Assembly (NCBI GenBank): GCA_001512505.1
Contig: LFSC01000012.1
Span: 1 to 59,885, forward strand
Direction: 5' to 3'
Length of the DNA stretch: 59,885 nucleotides
Source of the DNA: Clostridiaceae bacterium DTU079
Lineage (GTDB): Bacteria; Bacillota; Clostridia; Acetivibrionales; Acetivibrionaceae
Shown here piece after piece: positions 49,127 to 59,503 of this stretch; the stretch's first letter is position 1; every line of letters starts with the position of its first letter. Both the position numbers and the translations under genes were made by a program. Below the pieces are notes generated by a model. That model made no database searches, was not told the DNA's origin, and saw only the letters and a program-made list of their open reading frames with translations.

Positions 49127-51898
49127 TTATTCATTTTCCTTCACTACTATTGTCTCACTTTCATCTTCATTTCTTGTGAAGTAGTGGTCAATTGAACACT
49201 CTGCAATATGTCCAAAAGCCCAGTAATCTTCTGCAACATCGTTAAACGGTACTTTTGCTCCGAATAAGGGGCCTCTGAACAACATCTTATTGATTATCGT
49301 AACCGCTTCACTGCGGGTTATATAGGAATCAGGCTTGAACAATCTCTGACCGTTTTCAATATAACCCTCTATAAGTTTTATTCTGAAGATTTCTTCGATG
49401 TAGTTTCTAGCCCAATGGCCATTAATATCAGAGAAATTTAACTTATCATGTTCAACATCCTTCAGTTGAAGATATTTAGCAAGAACTGTAGCAAATTCTG
49501 CCCTGGTTATATAACTGTCGGGATGGAATGAACCGTCCAGATAGCCTGTGAACAAACCTTTCTCCGTAACAGCCATTATGTTTTTATATGCCCAATGGTT
49601 ATCGGACAAGTCTGTATATGTCCTACTGCTGGTGATATCTCCCTTAATATCTAATACATTAGCCATTATTGTCGCTACTTCAGCTCTTGTGATGTTATTT
49701 AAAGGACGGAATGTGTTGTCTTCATATCCCGCTATATACTTTTTATGGAAATTATCCTTAAACCTATCCGAGTACAAAAGGAATATAGTTTTTGATTCAT
49801 CATCATCAGGGTTGAGCGGTGTTCCGTCAGAAGTTATAGAAGCAACAACGGAAGAATTCACTTCTGCTTTATCCAGTTGACCAACCTTGAGGGTATATTG
49901 TATTTTGCCTGTAGAGTTGGCATTAAGGCTGTCAATCTTCCATTCTATATAATTATCATTTACCTTACCGTTTGCAGTCTCCACAGGTGTTGTATAAGGC
50001 GGTATTTCTGCTTTAACAACAACATTGCTTGCAGGATTGCCTGATTTATTTTTATAGTTAAGTTCCAAGGTTATAATATCATCTTCTGCATACTTTGATT
50101 TATCGGCGCTTATGAAAATCGACAAATCTACAGGAGCTGCACCGGGCTTTTTGTCATCAGGCTCTGTAATTTCTTTATCCTTATTTTGATCTTTATCATT
50201 TCTGTTGTTATTGTTGCCATCATCTTTTTTATTATCATTGTTTTGATTACCCGGATTATTATTCCCGGAATCTCCAGGATTAGAAGATTCTGACTTAATT
50301 TTAACAGTTTTCTTTGCAATATCCGACACGTTTCCTGCATTATCAATTGATCTTGCCCAAATCTCCGTCTCGCCTTTTGAAGTAATAGTTATAACATAGT
50401 CATTATTGTATGTACTCCATTCTGTATTCGTTGCGCCCTTTAAGCAATACTCAGTTGTTTTAATTCCCGATCCTTCATCGTTTCCCGGCTCAATTGTTGC
50501 GGTAATTGAAGATCCTGTAGTCTCAGTAGCACTGGTTTTAATTGTCGGTGCTTCCGGCGGTGTTTTGTCAATATTGTCTATAATCAGTTTGGTTACAAGA
50601 GATACATTACCTGCTTCATCAGTACATCTTGCTTCAACAATTGTATTATCCTCAATTAATATTTGGTATCCATCGACTATACTACCTATCGGTGCCCAAT
50701 CATTATCACCTATTTTTATTTCTTTAGTATATGCATCTGAAGGATAGTATACAGACACAGTAACACTCGTATTAGTGGGTTCTGTTGTGTCCGGAGTAAG
50801 TATCGGTGCTTCGGGTGGTGTTTTGTCAATATTGTCTATAACCAATGTGGATACAGGAGATACATTGCCTGCTTCATCAGTACATCTTGCTTCAATAATT
50901 GTATTATCCTCAATTAATATTTCGTAACCATCAGTTACACTACCTATCGGCGCCCAATCATTATCACCAATTTTTACTTCTTTAGTATATGCATCCGGGG
51001 GATAATATACAGACACAATAACACTCGTGTTAGTAGGTTCTGTTTTATCCGGAGTAAGTATCGGTGCTTCCGGCGGTGTTCTGTCAACGGTAAAAGAAAC
51101 TATGTAAGAATTAGACTTTAAACCTTTTTTATCAACTACCCAGAAAAAGATGTTATGATTACCTTCACTAAGATTGAACGGAGAAATATCTATAACATCA
51201 CTTACTTCCTGTCTGTTTCCGGTCGAAATTATCGGATCTAAGAAAGTTGCTCCAATTTCATTATTATCATCGATTGAATAATAGATTTGTAAAGAATCAC
51301 CGATGTTTTCGTCAATAACATATCCTATAACATCAAGTTTACTGTTTACTGTATAGCCATATAGACCCATATAAATTACAGGAGCAACATTTAAAACATA
51401 GTCTATTGTAATCTCATAACTATAAAAATTACAATCTTGTTTGGTTATTTCCCCTTCGTATTGCGCCCAATACTTCTTTTTTTCTTCGTTGTAACCGCTG
51501 TTGACTTTCGGCAAGCTGCCGGTATATCCATCTCGTGAATACTCGAATATACCCGGGAAATTATCATGATCGTATGATTCTGTTACGGATATATGCCTCG
51601 TATCAGGTCCTACTCTTTTCGGTTGACCACCAGTAACACTGATAGTCACCTTATCACCATTGATACTGTAATTAGTAACCTGCCCTGTGTCCACAGTAAT
51701 ACCTGAAACATCGAAAATACCGGGAATCTCCACTGTAATTTCGGCATCTTGCTTATCTACCTGTTCAGGTGTTACTTTCACTTTCTGTCCAACGGGAGGC
51801 TCTGCTGATACAAAAACTGCATTTTGACAAACAATTGTCAGAATCATACAAAGACTTACTGCAATTAAGGAAATTTTCTTGCATAGTGCTTTCTTCAT
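49127..51898 (-). CDS. S-layer-homology surface protein with tandem Ig-like repeats
   Basis: 923 residues. A signal peptide (about 1-32, cleaved near VSA), a beta-rich N-terminal region, two nearly identical 86-residue Ig-like units plus a diverged third (each beginning TPPEAPILTP or similar), an Asn/Asp/Lys-rich linker (about 545-595), a DUF11-like beta domain (LNYKNKSGNPASNVVV) and three C-terminal SLH domains (YEDNTFRPLNNITRAEV, YLDGSFHPDSYITRAEF, FKPDSYITRSEAV). SLH domains anchor it to pyruvylated secondary wall polymer. No dockerin, cohesin or enzyme domain is visible, so it is probably structural or adhesive. Confidence 0.88.
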   Translation of the reverse strand: MKKALCKKISLIAVSLCMILTIVCQNAVFVSAEPPVGQKVKVTPEQVDKQDAEITVEIPGIFDVSGITVDTGQVTNYSINGDKVTISVTGGQPKRVGPDTRHISVTESYDHDNFPGIFEYSRDGYTGSLPKVNSGYNEEKKKYWAQYEGEITKQDCNFYSYEITIDYVLNVAPVIYMGLYGYTVNSKLDVIGYVIDENIGDSLQIYYSIDDNNEIGATFLDPIISTGNRQEVSDVIDISPFNLSEGNHNIFFWVVDKKGLKSNSYIVSFTVDRTPPEAPILTPDKTEPTNTSVIVSVYYPPDAYTKEVKIGDNDWAPIGSVTDGYEILIEDNTIIEARCTDEAGNVSPVSTLVIDNIDKTPPEAPILTPDTTEPTNTSVTVSVYYPSDAYTKEIKIGDNDWAPIGSIVDGYQILIEDNTIVEARCTDEAGNVSLVTKLIIDNIDKTPPEAPTIKTSATETTGSSITATIEPGNDEGSGIKTTEYCLKGATNTEWSTYNNDYVITITSKGETEIWARSIDNAGNVSDIAKKTVKIKSESSNPGDSGNNNPGNQNNDNKKDDGNNNNRNDKDQNKDKEITEPDDKKPGAAPVDLSIFISADKSKYAEDDIITLELNYKNKSGNPASNVVVKAEIPPYTTPVETANGKVNDNYIEWKIDSLNANSTGKIQYTLKVGQLDKAEVNSSVVASITSDGTPLNPDDDESKTIFLLYSDRFKDNFHKKYIAGYEDNTFRPLNNITRAEVATIMANVLDIKGDITSSRTYTDLSDNHWAYKNIMAVTEKGLFTGYLDGSFHPDSYITRAEFATVLAKYLQLKDVEHDKLNFSDINGHWARNYIEEIFRIKLIEGYIENGQRLFKPDSYITRSEAVTIINKMLFRGPLFGAKVPFNDVAEDYWAFGHIAECSIDHYFTRNEDESETIVVKENE
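50547..51062. repeat. 258-bp tandem coding repeat (two units)
   Basis: Units 50547-50804 and 50805-51062 are nearly identical at DNA level and encode the duplicated Ig-like domains. The high identity indicates recent duplication or gene conversion; copy number is likely to vary between strains. Confidence 0.85.
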
Positions 51899-52182
51899 TA
51901 CTACACTCCCTCTCTATATAATTTTATTGTGGTGAAAAATAAGGTTTTCCTATATTTGCCCCTAAATATAATATACATTAAAGTTATTTTTTTCAACTAT
52001 ATAATATGTAATTTGTGTTAATATTTAGGTGGATCAAAAAATATGTTAGATATTCTCTGTGATTATACCGGTTCTTTTTTTCTTGCTTCAATAATCTAAA
52101 TCATTGAGCAAATTGTTTTTCGTTTTGCGGTCTTTTATTCGGAAAAATTTTTCGGAAATCTATCCATATTTATTTTAAAACT
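51899..52182. other. AT-rich upstream region of the SLH gene
   Basis: About 280 bases. It contains the ribosome site (AGGGAGTGTAGTA) and presumably the promoter of the SLH gene. No repeat, operator or open frame stood out. Confidence 0.4.
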
Positions 52183-52220
52183 AAAAAAACCTTTACAACC
52201 ATAACGGTCATAAAGGTTTT
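52183..52220 (-). terminator. Terminator of the tRNA cluster
   Basis: aaaaccttta (52186-52195) is an exact inverted repeat of 52211-52220, with a T-run on the minus strand after the stem. It starts at the CCA end of tRNA-Lys. Confidence 0.8.
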
Positions 52221-52295
52221 GGTGAGCCATCGGGGAGTCGAACCCCGGACACCATGATTAAAAGTCATGTGCTCTGCCAGCTGAGCTAATGGCTC
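52220..52295 (-). tRNA. tRNA-Lys (anticodon TTT)
   Basis: Acceptor GAGCCAT/ATGGCTC, D-arm TAGCTCAGCTGGCAGAGCA, anticodon loop CTTTTAA and T-arm GGGGTTCGACTCCCC; CCA is encoded. Downstream member of a three-tRNA unit. Confidence 0.95.
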
Positions 52296-52300
52296 AAATA

Positions 52301-52377
52301 TGGCAGGGATGGCAGGACTCGAACCTACGAAATGCCAGAGTCAAAGTCTGGTGCCTTACCGACTTGGCTACATCCCT
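52301..52377 (-). tRNA. tRNA-Gln (anticodon TTG)
   Basis: Acceptor AGGGATG/CATCCCT, anticodon loop CTTTGAC, T-arm TAGGTTCGAGTCCTG and encoded CCA. Middle of the cluster. Confidence 0.92.
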
Positions 52378-52385
52378 ATAATCTG

Positions 52386-52463
52386 TGGGGTGAATAGTGG
52401 GAGTCGAACCCACGACCTCCAGAGCCACAATCTGGCGCTCTAACCAACTGAGCTATACCCACC
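52386..52463 (-). tRNA. tRNA-His (anticodon GTG)
   Basis: Anticodon loop TTGTGGC, T-arm GTGGGTTCGACTCCCAC, encoded CCA, and an extra 5' G (position -1) opposite C73, the tRNA-His identity feature. First of the cluster. Confidence 0.93.
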
Positions 52464-52601
52464 GTAAATGGCCTCTTGAAAAGGCACAAAGATATTTTAA
52501 GACAGATCATTATAAATGTCAAGCAGTTTTTTATTTTTCTATAATAAAAATTATTAGCAATAATACACTTCTACAAACATGGTCCCAAAAATTTACATTA
52601 C

Positions 52602-54533
52602 TTATAAATCTTCCAGTTCCGAGAGCCATGAGTTTGCCACAGCATCACTGGGCATGCGCCAATCTCCCCTCGGTGAAAGACTAATCGTACCTACCTTGGG
52701 TCCGTCGGGCAAACATGACCTTTTGAACTGCTGGCTGAAAAATCTCTTTATAAATACTGTCAGCCATTTCTTTATCGTATCCTTGGAATATTGGCCCTCA
52801 AAAGCTTTCTCTGCAAGAAACGCAATCTTTTTAGGTGTTGCCCCGTATCTTAACATGTGATACATAAAAAAGTCATGTAGTTCATAAGGCCCTATAATAT
52901 CCTCGGTCTTTTGCTGGATATTTCCCTTCTCGTCCGGAGGAAGCAGCTCAGGAGAAATGGGAGTCTCCAATATTTTTATTAAAACATTTCCAGACCTCTC
53001 ATCCGCCACATTGTCTGCAACCCATCTAACCAAATACCTTACAAGGGTTTTAGGTATGCTGCAATTCACCGAATACATGGACATATGGTCACCGTTATAG
53101 GTACACCAGCCCAAAGCCAATTCCGAAAGATCACCGGTACCTATCACAAGTCCGCCTTCCTTGTTGGCAATATCCATCAAAATCTGGGTACGTTCCCGGG
53201 CTTGAACATTTTCATAAGTTACATCATGTACCGCCGGATCATGCCCTATATCTTTAAAATGCTGAATACACGCATCTTTAATATTAATTTCCCGTATATC
53301 CACATTCATCGATTTCATTAACTCCATGGCATTGGTGTAAGTTACGTCAGTTGTTCCGAATCCCGGCATTGTAACCGCAATAATGTTCTTTCTGGGAATA
53401 CCGAGATTATCAATGGCTTTTGCAGTTACCAAAAGGGCCAGTGTAGAATCAAGGCCTCCTGAAATACCAATAACAGCATGATTAAGCCCGGTATGCTTTA
53501 TCCTCTTTTGCAATGCAGCAGTTTGAATGGAAAATATCTCACTGCATCTTTCATCACGGCTTTTTTCATTGGAAGGTACGAACGGATGAGGTGCTACATA
53601 TCTCATTAAACCTTCGGTTTTGTATTCCGGAAGCTCTACTTTCACTTTTCTGAAACTTTTGCCGCTTTCCTTCCACAGCTCCATAAAGCTGGTATTTTTT
53701 CTTCTGTCATTCATCAGCTTCTGACAGTCGATATCCGAAATTATTAGCTGCTCGTCGCTTTCAAATCTTTTTGACTCGTTTAAAAGAGCTCCGTCCTCGC
53801 AGATCATTGCATGTCCTCCGAAGACAACATCCGTTGTCGATTCATTTACACCGGAAGAAGTGTAAACGTAACCTGCCAGGCATTTTGCCGACTGCTGCCG
53901 TACCAATTCTTTTCGGTACTCATACTTGCCTATAACTTCATTGCTGGCAGAAAGATTAAAAATTAACAACGCTCCGGCCATCGCCTGATAAGCACTGGGT
54001 GGAACGGGAACCCATAAGTCCTCACACACTTCAACACCAAAGCATATATTTTCTCCGGCATCTTCAAAAAGCAAATCACTTCCGAAAGGTACTTCCTGAC
54101 CGCACAGGAAAACCGTATTGTTTACAGCATTTTTTCCGGATGCAAACCATCTTTGTTCATAAAACTCGTTATAATTAGGGACAAAGGTCTTGGGGACAAC
54201 CCCAAGAATCCTTCCCCTTTGAATTGCAACGGCACAGTTGAAAAGCTGATTGTCAATACCTAAAGGCATTCCCAATAAAGCTACAACTCCGGTTTTCTTT
54301 GTAGCGTTCAATATTCTGCCCAATTGAGTCCGGGCATCCTCAAGCAAAACCTCTTGATGAAAAAGGTCACCGCAAGTATAACCGGTTATCGAAAGCTCCG
54401 GAAAAACCAGTATATGCACTCCTTCTTTTTCTGCCCTGCCAATAAGCCCGATTATCTGATCGGAATTGTACCGGCAGTCTCCGACCTTTAACATAGGAAC
54501 AGCTGCTCCAGTTCTTATAAATCCATATTTCAT
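52602..54533 (-). CDS. nadE: Glutamine-dependent NAD+ synthetase
   Basis: 643 residues. An N-terminal nitrilase-type amidase (FPELSITGYTCGD, PKTFVPNYNEFYEQRWF, CFGVEVCEDLW supply Glu, Lys and Cys) releases ammonia from glutamine; the C-terminal synthetase (GISGGLDSTLALL P-loop, GTGDLSELALGWCTYNGDHMSMY) adenylates and amidates nicotinate adenine dinucleotide. The ATG at 54533 follows GGGTG and matches the family N-terminus better than 54593. It lies 63 bases after valS in the same direction and may be co-transcribed from the T-box promoter. Confidence 0.95.
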   Translation of the reverse strand: MKYGFIRTGAAVPMLKVGDCRYNSDQIIGLIGRAEKEGVHILVFPELSITGYTCGDLFHQEVLLEDARTQLGRILNATKKTGVVALLGMPLGIDNQLFNCAVAIQRGRILGVVPKTFVPNYNEFYEQRWFASGKNAVNNTVFLCGQEVPFGSDLLFEDAGENICFGVEVCEDLWVPVPPSAYQAMAGALLIFNLSASNEVIGKYEYRKELVRQQSAKCLAGYVYTSSGVNESTTDVVFGGHAMICEDGALLNESKRFESDEQLIISDIDCQKLMNDRRKNTSFMELWKESGKSFRKVKVELPEYKTEGLMRYVAPHPFVPSNEKSRDERCSEIFSIQTAALQKRIKHTGLNHAVIGISGGLDSTLALLVTAKAIDNLGIPRKNIIAVTMPGFGTTDVTYTNAMELMKSMNVDIREINIKDACIQHFKDIGHDPAVHDVTYENVQARERTQILMDIANKEGGLVIGTGDLSELALGWCTYNGDHMSMYSVNCSIPKTLVRYLVRWVADNVADERSGNVLIKILETPISPELLPPDEKGNIQQKTEDIIGPYELHDFFMYHMLRYGATPKKIAFLAEKAFEGQYSKDTIKKWLTVFIKRFFSQQFKRSCLPDGPKVGTISLSPRGDWRMPSDAVANSWLSELEDL

Positions 54534-54596
54534 ATTATCACCCTGTAGTTTATTTGTACTATCTGCAATTAATCCCCTTAAGTTTGAACCCATTAG

Positions 54597-57254
54597 TTAT
54601 GCCTTGTTTTGCAGCGCCTTAAGTCTTTCTGAAACCTTGTCATACATTTCTTGATACTTTGCCTTCTTTTCCTTCTCTTCCTCAATTACTTTGGCCGGTG
54701 CTTTGGATATAAAGCCTTCATTTCCAAGCTTCTTATTTACCCTGTCCAATTCCTTTTCAAGATTGTCCAGTTCTTTGCTAAGTCTTTCAATCTCTTTTTC
54801 AATATCTATAAGTTCTTCCAACGGAATATATATCTCAACTCCTGCCAATATTGAAGCAACTGCATCCGACGGAACTCCCGATTTGTCGGACTGAACAATC
54901 ACCTCAGAACTTGATGCCAGTCTCTCAAAGAACACCTTTCCTTCCGTCAGAGTCTTTTGGTCATCGCTGCTTGGTGCAACAAATATTGTTTTTGCCTTCT
55001 TGGATGGGGGCACGTTCATTTCCGCCCTGATATTTCTTATATTCTTAATGGCATTCATAATAAGGCTCATCTTCTTTTCTTCCTCAGGGAAATTGTAATC
55101 CTCCCTGTAAACCGGCCATTTCGAAATCATTATGCTTTCGTCCTCATTAACAAGGTGGCGGTAAATTTCCTCAGTGATAAAAGGCATATATGGATGCAAC
55201 AGCTTCATTGCCGAACCCAGAACATAGTTTAGGACATACTGTGCTTCCAGCCTTGTATTATCTTCCCTGTCATAGAGCCTTGGCTTTACAAGCTCAATAT
55301 ACCAGTCGCAGAATTCTTCCCATATAAATTCGTAAATCTTCTGAAGAGCTATACCCAGCTCATATTTGTCCATGTTTTCAGTAACTTCCTTGGCAAGGCT
55401 GTTTATCCTGCTGAGTATCCATTTGTCCGCAGTAGTAAACTTACCCGGGTCAACTTTGGAAAAATCAAGCTCTTCGTCAAAGTTCATCAGTACAAATCTT
55501 GAGGCGTTCCAAATCTTGTTGGCAAAATTCCTGCTGGATTCCACCTTCTCATCCGAGAACCTCAAATCATTTCCCGGAGAAGTTCCAATTGTAAGAGCAA
55601 ACCTCAATGCATCCGTACCGTATTTATCAATTATCTCAAGGGGATCAATACCATTGCCCAGAGACTTGCTCATCTTTCTTCCCAAAGCATCCCTCACAAT
55701 ACCATGGATAAACACATGTCTGAAGGGTTCTTTGCCTGTATGCTCCAAGCCGGAGAATATCATTCTTGCAACCCAGAAGAATATGATATCATACCCGGTT
55801 ACAAGCACATCGGTCGGATAGAAATATTTAAGATCCTCTGTTTCCTTCGGCCATCCGAGAGTTGAGAAAGGCCAGAGCGCAGAGCTGAACCATGTGTCAA
55901 GGGTATCCGGATCCTGTTCTATTCTCGAGCTGCCACACTGCGGGCAAACATCGGGCATTTCACTGTCTACCATTGTGTATCCGCATTCCAGACAGTAATA
56001 TGCCGGAATTCTGTGACCCCACCACAACTGTCTCGAGATACACCAATCCTGAATGTTTTCCATCCAGTTGAAGTATATTTTTGAAAATCTTTCAGGCACA
56101 AATTTTATTGTACCGTTTTTAACCACTTCAATAGCCGGCTCTGCAAGAGGCTTCATCTTTACAAACCATTGTTTTGAGATTATAGGCTCAATTACTGTGG
56201 AACACCTGTAGCATGTGCCGACATTATGGTTGTGGTCTTCAATCTTCAATAGCAATCCAAGGTCTTCCAGGTCCTTAATAATCTGTTTTCTTGCTTCATA
56301 CCTGTCCATTCCCTGATACTTTCCTGCTAATTCATTCATTGTTGCATCATCGTTCATAACCCTTACCTGAGGAAGATTATGCCTTAATCCTACTTCAAAG
56401 TCATTCGGGTCATGGGCAGGAGTTATCTTAACAACACCTGTACCGAAATCCTTTTCAACATATTCATCGGCAATAACCGGTATCTCCTTGTTCATCAGAG
56501 GAAGAATAACAGTTTTTCCAATAAGATGCTTATATCTTTCATCTTCAGGATGTACGGCTACTGCAGTATCTCCCAGCATGGTTTCAGGTCTGGTCGTTGC
56601 AACCACAACAAACTCATTGCTGTCTTTTATAGGATATTTTATGTGCCAAAAATGCCCTGCCTTTTCTTCGTAATCCACCTCCGCATCGGATATGGACGTA
56701 TGACATTTTGGGCACCAGTTTATAATTCTTTCACCCCTGTATATAAGGCCTTTTTTATATAGCCTTATAAACACCTCTATAACCGCATTTGAAAGTCCTT
56801 CATCCATGGTAAACCTTTCACGTTCCCAGTCACAGGAGCTTCCAAGCTTTTTAAGCTGCTCAACAATCCTTCCTCCATAATGCTTTTTCCAATCCCATGC
56901 TCTCTCCAAAAACTTTTCTCTTCCGATGTCCTCCTTCTTAATACCTTCCTTGGCCATGGCTTCAACTATCTTAGCCTCCGTAGCAATACTGGCGTGGTCG
57001 GTACCGGGTAGCCACAGGGCACAATATCCCTGCATCCTCTTCCATCTGATAAGAATATCCTGAAGGGTTTCATCCAGGGCATGCCCCATATGGAGCTGTC
57101 CTGTAATATTCGGCGGTGGAATAACAATGGTAAAAGGTGTTTTATCTTTGTCTATTTCGGCATGAAAATAGCCTTTCTCCATCCACTCGCTGTACAATCT
57201 GTCTTCAACCTGCTTTGGGTCATAGGTCTTGGCAATATTTTTTTCCAAACTCAT
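54597..57254 (-). CDS. valS: Valyl-tRNA synthetase
   Basis: 885 residues. HIGH-type motif ([15 protein letters not shown]), zinc-binding cysteine pairs in the editing/insertion regions (WCPKC, CGYTM..CPQCGSS), the editing domain ([16 protein letters not shown]) and KMSKS ([11 protein letters not shown]), with a C-terminal coiled coil ([20 protein letters not shown]). It charges tRNA-Val. TGGAGG precedes the ATG. Expression is controlled by a T-box leader upstream of the preceding small gene. Confidence 0.96.
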   Translation of the reverse strand: MSLEKNIAKTYDPKQVEDRLYSEWMEKGYFHAEIDKDKTPFTIVIPPPNITGQLHMGHALDETLQDILIRWKRMQGYCALWLPGTDHASIATEAKIVEAMAKEGIKKEDIGREKFLERAWDWKKHYGGRIVEQLKKLGSSCDWERERFTMDEGLSNAVIEVFIRLYKKGLIYRGERIINWCPKCHTSISDAEVDYEEKAGHFWHIKYPIKDSNEFVVVATTRPETMLGDTAVAVHPEDERYKHLIGKTVILPLMNKEIPVIADEYVEKDFGTGVVKITPAHDPNDFEVGLRHNLPQVRVMNDDATMNELAGKYQGMDRYEARKQIIKDLEDLGLLLKIEDHNHNVGTCYRCSTVIEPIISKQWFVKMKPLAEPAIEVVKNGTIKFVPERFSKIYFNWMENIQDWCISRQLWWGHRIPAYYCLECGYTMVDSEMPDVCPQCGSSRIEQDPDTLDTWFSSALWPFSTLGWPKETEDLKYFYPTDVLVTGYDIIFFWVARMIFSGLEHTGKEPFRHVFIHGIVRDALGRKMSKSLGNGIDPLEIIDKYGTDALRFALTIGTSPGNDLRFSDEKVESSRNFANKIWNASRFVLMNFDEELDFSKVDPGKFTTADKWILSRINSLAKEVTENMDKYELGIALQKIYEFIWEEFCDWYIELVKPRLYDREDNTRLEAQYVLNYVLGSAMKLLHPYMPFITEEIYRHLVNEDESIMISKWPVYREDYNFPEEEKKMSLIMNAIKNIRNIRAEMNVPPSKKAKTIFVAPSSDDQKTLTEGKVFFERLASSSEVIVQSDKSGVPSDAVASILAGVEIYIPLEELIDIEKEIERLSKELDNLEKELDRVNKKLGNEGFISKAPAKVIEEEKEKKAKYQEMYDKVSERLKALQNKA

Positions 57255-57294
57255 ACTAAAACCTCCACTTTATATTAAGAATTAATTATTCGGA

Positions 57295-57537
57295 CTATCT
57301 ATAAATAAATAGCACCAATATCAATCCGGGAAGAGCAATAAGCATTCCCAGCATTTTTACATTGAGTACTGCTCTCTCAAACTTATACTTTTCAAGTTCT
57401 TCATCTGTCATTTCATGTTCAAAATTGCATTCGGTTTTCTCATTAAATTTAAACCTTTTCACAATGGCTTTAGCAGCCAAAACGGTTCCAAAACCGGCTG
57501 CTATAAATAGAAACATCAGTATTTTCAAAAAAATCAT
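57295..57537 (-). CDS. Small two-helix membrane protein upstream of valS
   Basis: 80 residues with membrane segments at about 4-22 and 61-79 around an acidic loop (NEKTECNFEHEMTDEELEKY). GGAGAGAAGGATAA precedes the ATG. It lies between the T-box terminator and valS, 40 bases before valS, so valine starvation should induce both. No family recognised. Confidence 0.65.
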   Translation of the reverse strand: MIFLKILMFLFIAAGFGTVLAAKAIVKRFKFNEKTECNFEHEMTDEELEKYKFERAVLNVKMLGMLIALPGLILVLFIYR

Positions 57538-57633
57538 TTATCCTTCTCTCCCTACGATCTTTTCCCTCTCTAAAACTTCTTATCGATTAAAAATAATGTC
57601 TCTGTTTTAAATAACCGTTGAAATCCCTTATAT

Positions 57634-57932
57634 AAAAAAGCCTTTCATCCAACAATTGGACGAAAGACACTTTTCCGCGTTACCACCAAAATTCCTATTA
57701 TAAAATAGGCATCTCAACCTTCATAAGGACTGAAACATCCTTATAAAGCTTCGAAATAACGGCTCTGTACCGCTAAAGTCTACTTAGACCTTTTTCACTT
57801 AAACCTGTGTCCTTTCAACTTTAGAACTCCCAAGCTACCTTCAGCAGTCTGTCACTTAAGGGAAACTTTCAGCCGCCGATTTCCCCTCTCTAATAAGCCG
57901 TTACCGCTTACTCCTCCTGATCATCGTTTCTT
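57634..57932 (-). promoter_or_regulatory. T-box riboswitch (tRNA-Val)
   Basis: The T-box sequence GGTGGTAACGCGG (57687-57675, minus strand) is followed by a terminator stem ctttcgtccaa/ttggatgaaag (57666-57656 with 57652-57642) and a U-run. Upstream are the Stem I features (GAGGAGTAAGCGGTAA, AGAGAGGGGAAAT, GGCTGAAAG). A GTA triplet in GAAGGTAGC at the 3' side of Stem I is a plausible valine specifier. Uncharged tRNA-Val would pair with specifier and T-box and stabilise the antiterminator. Confidence 0.9.
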
Positions 57933-58011
57933 CTTTAATTAGTCTTAAAAACATAATAATTTAATCCTCTTCACATGTCAAGGCATTTTGACGGAAACTT
58001 TTTAAATCTGT

Positions 58012-58437
58012 TCACCTTATTAATCTCCCACACTTAGGACAATATGTAAAGCTGTATTCAATTTCTGAGTTACAGAAGGGACAATAATTCAAATACGCCT
58101 TTTGACCGTCTTCCGCCTCTTCTCTGTTTCTTCTTCTATACCGATTAATCAGCAATTCTTTATGATGTTCTTCGTCCTCTGACCGACCGTAATCATCGTA
58201 CATAGTATTTCTGTTCCTTCTTCCTTTATATATATAAATTAAGTAATACCTCAAAGCAAAAACAAAAATTAGTAATCCAAAATTAATTAAAGCCAACGCA
58301 GTCGGGGAATCTTCTATCACACCGAGCGATATCAGGGTATAGTAAAATCCCCCCAAACCATTGGATAATGCTATAAAGAGTATTATACATGCAAATGTGA
58401 TAACCATACTTTCGTATCCGTTTCTTATTCTCCTCAA
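58012..58437 (-). CDS. Membrane protein with C-terminal zinc ribbon
   Basis: 141 residues with two membrane segments (about 11-30 and 45-68), a basic middle region and a C-terminal zinc ribbon (CPFCNSEIEYSFTYCPKCGR). TTG at 58437 lies after AAGGGGGC; the internal ATG at codon 11 lacks a ribosome site. Function unknown. Confidence 0.6.
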   Translation of the reverse strand: MRRIRNGYESMVITFACIILFIALSNGLGGFYYTLISLGVIEDSPTALALINFGLLIFVFALRYYLIYIYKGRRNRNTMYDDYGRSEDEEHHKELLINRYRRRNREEAEDGQKAYLNYCPFCNSEIEYSFTYCPKCGRLIR

Positions 58438-58503
58438 AAAAACGCCCCCTTCCTTTTAACAAGGATAGCATTAATCCATCAAATATTTTATCGGCATTAT
58501 GTA

Positions 58504-59114
58504 CTATTTCATCATTGTCTCTATCTTTTTTACAGACTTTTTATCCAATATTTCTCCGCTCAATGCTGTGAAAATATAGCTTTCAATTTCGTCCTTAGTC
58601 CTATACTTTCTTATCATTACAAGTACCTCCAATATATCAGTCAAAATAGGCTTACGCATCGTTTCTCTAACACTCATAATATCAATGGCCATAATTTTAT
58701 CGGCTATTGTAAATTGCAAATTCTCTTTATAGGGGATGATATTCTGTAATGATTGAATACACTGGCGTACAATAATGGGTTTATCATAATTCAAATTAAT
58801 AAGGTAGTCATCCATGATTTTTTCAAATTTACCTTCCTTATTCCATCTGACATTTTCAGAAATAAGCATAAATCCTATACTTCTCTGATAGGAATTTTCA
58901 CTTTTGAGTTTTTCACTAAAAACATCCCAAAAAGGATAAACATCGTCAAAGCTTTCGGAACGGCTTTTTAAAAGAAGAAATGACTGATACCTTATTTTGC
59001 CGTCTTTTTCAGATAACCATCCACAAGTTGTTTTATTTCCTCATTGTCTATTTTTTTTGACACTTCCGGAATTTCAGCTGCATCAATTGACAATAACCTA
59101 TCAAGACTAAACAT
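58504..59114 (-). pseudogene. Helical (HEAT-like) protein with one-base frameshift
   Basis: ATG at 59114 after GAGGGGG begins MFSLDRLLSIDAAEIPEVSK. The frame is lost near 59027-59032, where GTGGATGG would need one more base to read into WLSEKDGKIRYQSF and the remaining ~170 codons, which are intact to the stop at 58504. The protein is all-helical with regularly spaced hydrophobic residues, HEAT-like; family uncertain. A sequencing error is possible. Confidence 0.65.
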
Positions 59115-59503
59115 ACAACCCCCTCATTCATTGTTTTTATTTTTCCTGCTTATATATCTTCCGGCTTATATCCCGGCTTTTATAAAGAGTGTCTTGCCGA
59201 TAAATATACCCTCATTTTTCATAGTTAGGTTATTAATCCGAGCATAATTATTATTAGTTATTTATGGTATATTACTCAAATTATTGTCAATATTATCACA
59301 TCAAACTATATGCGTCAATATATTCTAGTAAAATATTGTCATCTACTGTTATTTCATACCCACTTTCTTTTCAGTTTAATAGTTTGTCCGAATACAATAA
59401 ATGCCGTTTTACATTTATAAATACACTATTGTGTATAGGCTTTGATAAAACAGCATAATTATTGGTATAATAAAAATATAATAAATCAATAGGATGTGCC
59501 GTA
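59115..59503. other. Gene-free divergent region
   Basis: About 390 AT-rich bases between the helical protein and the GH3 gene. Only the promoter below was identified; no repeats. Confidence 0.4.
59442..59471 (+). promoter_or_regulatory. Promoter of the GH3 lipoprotein gene
   Basis: TTGATA (59442-59447), an 18-base spacer and TATAAT (59466-59471) with an upstream TGG extended -10 element, 33 bases before the ATG. Confidence 0.65.

Noticed and set aside
50547-51062. Direct repeats considered as a CRISPR array
   Set aside because: Units are 258 bp, contiguous without spacers, and code for duplicated Ig-like domains in frame.
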